Source: Bacteroidota bacterium (GTDB lineage: Bacteria > Bacteroidota > Bacteroidia > Chitinophagales > Chitinophagaceae). Taken from it: a stretch of DNA of 64,000 bases. A program made the translations under genes and the position numbers. Within the stretch, counting starts at the first letter, position 1, and every line of letters begins with the position of its first letter. The notes below the pieces were generated by a model. That model made no database searches and was not told the origin of the DNA. It saw nothing but the letters and a program-made list of their open reading frames with translations. The stretch covers positions 12,314-76,313 of the forward strand of contig JAEZAM010000036.1 of NCBI GenBank assembly GCA_023430465.1, read 5' to 3'. Below are positions 59,718-64,000 of the stretch, piece after piece.

Positions 59718-62700
59718 ATGCGCCTGATTATTGCCGCTTTATTGCTCGCCTTTGCTGCCAGTGTTTCTGCCCAGGAAAAAGATAAGAAATGGGATGTGTC
59801 CAATCCCGGCGGGCCCTACAAGGATGTGAGCTTCCAGGTATCGGAAGGTACCTGGATGAACCTCGATCTTTCCCCTGACGGCAGCGAGATCATTTTCGAC
59901 CTGCTGGGAGATATCTACTCCATGCCCGCTACCGGCGGCACTGCCAGGCTACTCCGCGGCGGCTATGCATTCGAAGTGCAGCCACGATTCAGCCCCGACG
60001 GCAAAAAGATACTATTCACCTCCGATGCAGGTGGCGGCGATAACTGCTGGATCATGAACCGCGATGGATCCGGCGCAAAGCAGATCACCAAAGAAAGCTT
60101 CCGCCTGTTAAACAATGGAGTCTGGACACCCGATGGGCAATACATCATTGCCCGTAAACATTTCACCTCCACCCGTTCACTCGGCGCCGGTGAAATGTGG
60201 ATGTACCACATCAGTGGTGGCAACGGACTTCAGCTTACAACACGCAAAAATGACCAGCAGGATGTAAACGAACCTGTTGTATCTCCTGACGGACGCTATG
60301 TCTATTTCAGTGAAGACATGTACCCCGGCGGTTTCTTTCAATACAACAAAGATCCCAACAACCAGATCTTCGTGATCCGCCGGCTGGATCGGGAGACGGG
60401 CACCATTGACAATGTTACCGGCGGACCCGGTGGGGCAGTCCGTCCGCAACTTTCACACGATGGTAAACATCTCTCCTTCATCCGCCGCGTTCGTACAAAA
60501 ACAGTATTGTATCTCCGCAACCTGGAAACCGGGGAGGAGTGGCCCGTGTATGATCGCCTGTCAAAGGATCAGCAGGAAGCCTGGTCAGTGTTTGGACTTT
60601 ACACCGGGTATGCCTGGACACCGGATGATAAAGCCATTATCATCTGGAGCGAAGGAAAGATCATCCGGATCGATGTGAACGCCGTGAACACCGCTACTGA
60701 GCTGGCATTTACAGCCAATGTGAAACAGCGGATCTATGATGCGGTGCGCTTTCAACGGGATGTAAGTTCCGAAACCTTCACCACCAAAGTGATCCGCCAG
60801 GCAACCACGTCACCGGATGGGAAATGGACCGTTTTCCATGCGCTTGGTTATTTATGGAAAAAAAATCTGCCGGATGGTAAACCTGTTCGCATCACTAATG
60901 GAACTGATTTCGAGTTTGAACCATCCTTTTCACCGGATGGGAAAAACATAATTTATACAACATGGAATGACACGGCTTCCGGGGCAATCTATCGCGTAAA
61001 TTTTAACGGGGCGGCAAAACCAGTTAAGATCAGCCGGCAAAAAGGCATCTATCGTCAGCCTTCTCATTCACCCGATGGCAAATGGATCGTATATCGGAAA
61101 GAGGGTGGTAGTGATATGCTCGGTGAAGCCTATACATCCAGGCCCGGCATCTACATCAGCGCGGCTGATGGCACAAATGAAAAATTTGTAAAGGACAGGG
61201 GCGATGCACCCCGTTTCAATCAGACCGGTGAGCGTATCTATTACCAGTTGGGTGGTGGCATGAACAGAACTTATGCCAGCTCCGACAGGACCGGCAAAGA
61301 TGAGAAGATACACCTGAAAAGCACCTACGGGAGCCAGTTCACCGTGTCGCCTGACGAGAACTGGATCGCGTTTGTAGATCTCTTCGAGGTGTATGTGGCT
61401 GCGTTTCCAAAGACCGGCAAAACAATTGACATCGGAAGCGGCACGAAGGATTTCCCGGTGAAGATCGTATCAAAAGACGCTGGTATCAACCTGCACTGGC
61501 GCGGAGATAACAAGACATTGCACTATACGCTGGGTGATCAGTATTACAGCATCAACATTGAAGACCGGTTTGAGTTCATTGCCAATAAACCCGATTCCGC
61601 TTTCAAGGTTCCGGAAAAAGGCATCACGATCGGACTGGAGATAGATGAGGACCGGCCGGATGGTGTGATTGCGTTCACCAATGCAAGGATCATCACCATG
61701 AAAGGAGATGAGGTGATCGAGAATGGAACAGTACTGGTAAAAGATAACCGGATTCAGTCGATAGGAACAACCTCTTCCGTTACTGTCCCCGCTGGTGCCC
61801 TGGTGGTAGACTGCAATGGTAAAACGATCCTCCCCGGGTTCATCGATGCGCATGCACATGGCGGCCATTTTCGTACGGGTATCACTCCGCAAAAGCACTG
61901 GCCATATTATACCAACCTGGCCTATGGCGTAACAACCATGCATGACCCCTCTGCCAACAGTGAAATGGTATTTGGTCAAAGTGAACTGGTTCGTGCAGGT
62001 AAAATGACCGGTCCAAGGGTATTCTCTACCGGTACGGTGCTGTATGGTGCCGACGGGGATTTCAAGGCTGTAATCAATTCACTTGAGGACGCCAGAACGG
62101 CTTTACGCAGGACGAAGGCCTTTGGCGCATTTTCAGTGAAAAGTTATAACCAGCCCCGCCGCGAACAACGACAAATGATCATCGAAGCCGCCCGGGAACT
62201 GAAGATGGAAGTAGTGCCGGAGGGCGGATCATTTTTTTATCATAACATGACGATGATCATGGACGGTCATACCACGATCGAGCACAACGTACCCGTCGCG
62301 CCGCTTTACAAAGACGTGCAGGAGTTATGGAAAAATTCAGGCACGGCATATACGCCCACACTGATCGTCAATTACGCTGGCATGTCTGGTGAATATTACT
62401 GGTACCAGCATACCAACGTCTGGGAGAAAGAAAGATTGCTTCGGTTCACGCCAAGGTCGGTGATCGATACAAGATCAAGGCACCGCACGATGTTGCCGGA
62501 AGAAGAATATGTGAATGGTCATATTATGGTGTCCCGCTCTGCCAAAGTGCTGAATGACCAGGGGGTGAAGGTGAACATGGGTGCACATGGCCAGATCCAG
62601 GGAATAGGGGTTCATTGGGAAATATGGATGATGCAGCAGGGTGGCATGAGCAACCTGCAGGCATTGCGCACTGCCACGGCCAATCCCGCCTGGAGCCTGG

Positions 62701-62969
62701 GCCTCGACAAAGACCTGGGAACACTTGAAGCGGGCAAACTCGCCGACCTGATCGTGCTGGATAAAAATCCGCTGGAGGATATCCGCAACACGGAGTCAGT
62801 GCGATACACGATGGTGAATGGCCGGCTGTATGATTCAGAAACGATGAATGAAGTAGGTACACGTCCACAAACGCGACCAAAATTTCATTGGGAAACCGGC
62901 AGGAATGCAGGTGCGTTTCCGTGGCATGAGGAGACACAGGGTGCGGGTTGTGTTTGTGGGAAACATTAA
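59718..62969 (+). CDS. Secreted TolB-propeller / amidohydrolase fusion enzyme
   Basis: This 1083-residue exported protein has a signal peptide (MRLIIAALLLAFAASVSAQ). Residues about 35-640 are WD40/TolB-like propeller repeats (LSPDGSEIIFDLLGDIYSMP, FSPDGKKILFTSD, SPDGKWTVFHALG). Residues about 650-1060 form an amidohydrolase domain. The metal pair is His-x-His in GFIDAHAHGG, the bridging lysine is probably in FSVKSYNQ, and His ligands are in GSFFYHN and TTIEHNV. The usual 'GTD' near the end is GAHGQIQG, which I believe is the norm for this propeller-linked subgroup. Substrate unknown; such proteins are annotated as amidohydrolases or imidazolonepropionase-like. It is a single gene followed by AT-rich DNA. 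Confidence 0.88.
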   Translation: MRLIIAALLLAFAASVSAQEKDKKWDVSNPGGPYKDVSFQVSEGTWMNLDLSPDGSEIIFDLLGDIYSMPATGGTARLLRGGYAFEVQPRFSPDGKKILFTSDAGGGDNCWIMNRDGSGAKQITKESFRLLNNGVWTPDGQYIIARKHFTSTRSLGAGEMWMYHISGGNGLQLTTRKNDQQDVNEPVVSPDGRYVYFSEDMYPGGFFQYNKDPNNQIFVIRRLDRETGTIDNVTGGPGGAVRPQLSHDGKHLSFIRRVRTKTVLYLRNLETGEEWPVYDRLSKDQQEAWSVFGLYTGYAWTPDDKAIIIWSEGKIIRIDVNAVNTATELAFTANVKQRIYDAVRFQRDVSSETFTTKVIRQATTSPDGKWTVFHALGYLWKKNLPDGKPVRITNGTDFEFEPSFSPDGKNIIYTTWNDTASGAIYRVNFNGAAKPVKISRQKGIYRQPSHSPDGKWIVYRKEGGSDMLGEAYTSRPGIYISAADGTNEKFVKDRGDAPRFNQTGERIYYQLGGGMNRTYASSDRTGKDEKIHLKSTYGSQFTVSPDENWIAFVDLFEVYVAAFPKTGKTIDIGSGTKDFPVKIVSKDAGINLHWRGDNKTLHYTLGDQYYSINIEDRFEFIANKPDSAFKVPEKGITIGLEIDEDRPDGVIAFTNARIITMKGDEVIENGTVLVKDNRIQSIGTTSSVTVPAGALVVDCNGKTILPGFIDAHAHGGHFRTGITPQKHWPYYTNLAYGVTTMHDPSANSEMVFGQSELVRAGKMTGPRVFSTGTVLYGADGDFKAVINSLEDARTALRRTKAFGAFSVKSYNQPRREQRQMIIEAARELKMEVVPEGGSFFYHNMTMIMDGHTTIEHNVPVAPLYKDVQELWKNSGTAYTPTLIVNYAGMSGEYYWYQHTNVWEKERLLRFTPRSVIDTRSRHRTMLPEEEYVNGHIMVSRSAKVLNDQGVKVNMGAHGQIQGIGVHWEIWMMQQGGMSNLQALRTATANPAWSLGLDKDLGTLEAGKLADLIVLDKNPLEDIRNTESVRYTMVNGRLYDSETMNEVGTRPQTRPKFHWETGRNAGAFPWHEETQGAGCVCGKH

Positions 62970-63051
62970 AAACTCACAACTCAAAAGTCAAAACTTAAAA
63001 CTTAAATGGCTATCAATTTGAAACCGTATTGGTAGGGCTTGTGCTGATTGA

Positions 63052-63720
63052 TTAGGTAGTCCAATGGTCCCGGATTATTCCGATCAGGCTGAGCTTTTCG
63101 CCATTTGAGCGGAACACCAGCCGGATCGATTTCCAATCCATGCCCTCAAATTTTTTTTCGAAGCCAGGAAAGTGAAACTCAATAAAAGCAGCGCCGCGAT
63201 AGAACTCTTTCAGGTTGTTAAGTGTAGTGCCGACCCCGATAGATTTATTTACGCCAACTTTTGGTGCGGATAAAAAATCGACTGGATAAATGTATTTTTT
63301 GACATAATCTGCCAGTGTCATTTGAATCCTGACACCGGTTTGCTCATCGGCGCCCCAATTGATCATGCTGTTTGTAAAATTGCTATTCATTAGCTGTTGT
63401 GGTGTCAGTACGCGATCGAGTGAGTCGATGTGAGCATCCGCGCTGATACGTATTCCGTGCTCAGGGTCAGCGAAATCGGCTAAACCCCGGAAATCTTCAT
63501 TCTTTAGCGCTTTCAGTACTTTTTTAGAAAGCACCAATATGAGTGAGTCGCGTTCAAAGAAGAAGGTTGAATCAACACCTGCTTCAGGCCTGACAGGTAG
63601 TGAAATGCGTGAGTCCTTAAGGGTATCTGCGGCTCCGGCTGGGCCTTGCTCGTCATTATTGCAGGAAGCTAAAGCGGTCAGCAGTGCAATGGGAAGGAGA
63701 ATTGTTTTTGTGGAGTTCAT
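63052..63720 (-). CDS. Lipoprotein of unknown function
   Basis: This 222-residue lipoprotein has a signal peptide with lipobox LTALASCNNDEQGPAG. The mature part is alpha/beta with KKVLKALKNEDFRGLADFADPEHGIRIS, then PVDFLSAPKVGVNKSIG and FYRGAAFIEFHFPGFEKKFEGMDWKSIRLVF. That second half resembles small extracytoplasmic binding domains, but I recognise no family. It is monocistronic, convergent with the amidohydrolase gene (82-base gap). Confidence 0.8.
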   Translation of the reverse strand: MNSTKTILLPIALLTALASCNNDEQGPAGAADTLKDSRISLPVRPEAGVDSTFFFERDSLILVLSKKVLKALKNEDFRGLADFADPEHGIRISADAHIDSLDRVLTPQQLMNSNFTNSMINWGADEQTGVRIQMTLADYVKKYIYPVDFLSAPKVGVNKSIGVGTTLNNLKEFYRGAAFIEFHFPGFEKKFEGMDWKSIRLVFRSNGEKLSLIGIIRDHWTT

Positions 63721-63806
63721 TTCCTGATCGTGTTTGTTTGTTGAATTTCAGGCTTCAGATCCTGGCTTCATCCAGCGCCCAGCCCCCAGTCCCCAGCCTC
63801 CGATTT

Positions 63807-63862
63807 CAGGGCCCTTCGATACGCGGTTCGCTGCGCTCACCGCTACTCAGGGACCGGGGCGT
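63807..63862 (-). repeat. Dispersed element, second copy of the GGTCCC...GGGCCC family
   Basis: In reverse complement this stretch begins with ACGCCCC and GGTCCCTGAGTAGCG and ends with TCGAAGGGCCCTG, the same ends as the element at 4688-4790; the interior differs (GTGAGCGCAGCGAACCGCG). The surrounding 63721-64000 region is non-coding: CCAGTCCCCAGC-type simple repeats, this element and an AT-rich stretch. Confidence 0.65.
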
Positions 63863-64000
63863 ACCTATTCAATTAAAAATTAAAAATGAAAAACATTGCT
63901 GTCCGGTTAAAATTAGGGTTTTCTTTTTTGCGCCGGTTGTTGCTGGGTTTTAGCTAACAAAAAGCCCACCTGGCGTTCTCCAAGCCCTTATGTGGCAAAA

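Noticed and set aside
59456..59803. N-terminal extension of the LiaF-like protein with Ile-Gln-Pro-Ser-Ser repeats
   Set aside because: It is a translation of the 15-base minisatellite and overlaps the start of the divergent amidohydrolase gene.

Overview
The window comes from a free-living member of the Bacteroidota, most likely a Chitinophagaceae-type organism; this is judged from gene content, not from a marker gene. It carries type IX secretion and gliding genes (gldJ, porV, a porP/sprF homologue, a cargo protein with a C-terminal sorting domain), a SusC/SusD polysaccharide utilisation locus (PUL) with a hybrid two-component regulator, bacillithiol synthesis (bshA), an N-acylated arginine pathway with argF', and A-rich start regions without clear Shine-Dalgarno sites. 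No rRNA, tRNA, CRISPR array or insertion sequence was seen.

Layout. 1-6.3 kb: two secreted proteins (one cut by the window edge, one Hcp-like), a NarL-type sensor/regulator pair, a short-chain dehydrogenase, a repeat-rich spacer, an AraC regulator and a small cupin. 6.4-8.2 kb: an AT-richer two-gene cassette, an AAA ATPase plus a TOPRIM-like protein, which is the best candidate for an unrecognised (probably anti-phage) system. 8.2-9.4 kb: a Bcr/CflA-type drug exporter. 9.5-25.1 kb: the PUL, made of a hybrid two-component system, a GH31 enzyme with PA14 insert, SusC, SusD, an IPT-domain surface lipoprotein and a GH2 enzyme; the set fits removal of xylose and galactose side chains from xyloglucan-type oligosaccharides. 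25.2-28.9 kb: a giant type IX cargo protein with five Cys-rich repeats. 29.1-36.4 kb: a TSUP permease, murF, gldJ divergent from porV, ispF, dut and a DUF4292 lipoprotein. 36.4-40.5 kb: EnvC-like protein, bshA and a secreted M28 peptidase.

40.5-48.9 kb is an eight-gene arginine operon on the minus strand, in the order GNAT, argG, argC, argD, argF', argB, argE-like, argH, tightly packed and partly overlapping, with a leader of about 300 bases. Its argC has no ATG, GTG or TTG upstream of its NADP-binding motif and lies in the same frame as argG, directly after the argG stop codon. 49-56.3 kb: housekeeping genes (a small membrane protein, an RsmI-like methylase, an EI24/CysZ membrane protein, 3-methyladenine glycosylase, an SLC13 transporter, PorP, upp, anmK). 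56.4-59.5 kb: a likely envelope-stress operon (LiaF-like, DUF4288, LytS-type kinase, LytTR regulator). 59.7-63.7 kb: a TolB-propeller/amidohydrolase fusion and an unknown lipoprotein.

The spacers are notable. One repeat family built on CGCAAAG/CTTTGCG occurs five times, three of them exactly in gaps between convergent genes. There is a 15-base minisatellite, a second dispersed family shared by both ends of the window, and a hexamer-based hairpin between gldJ and porV. All coordinates and motifs were read by eye; functions are family assignments from memory without database searches.
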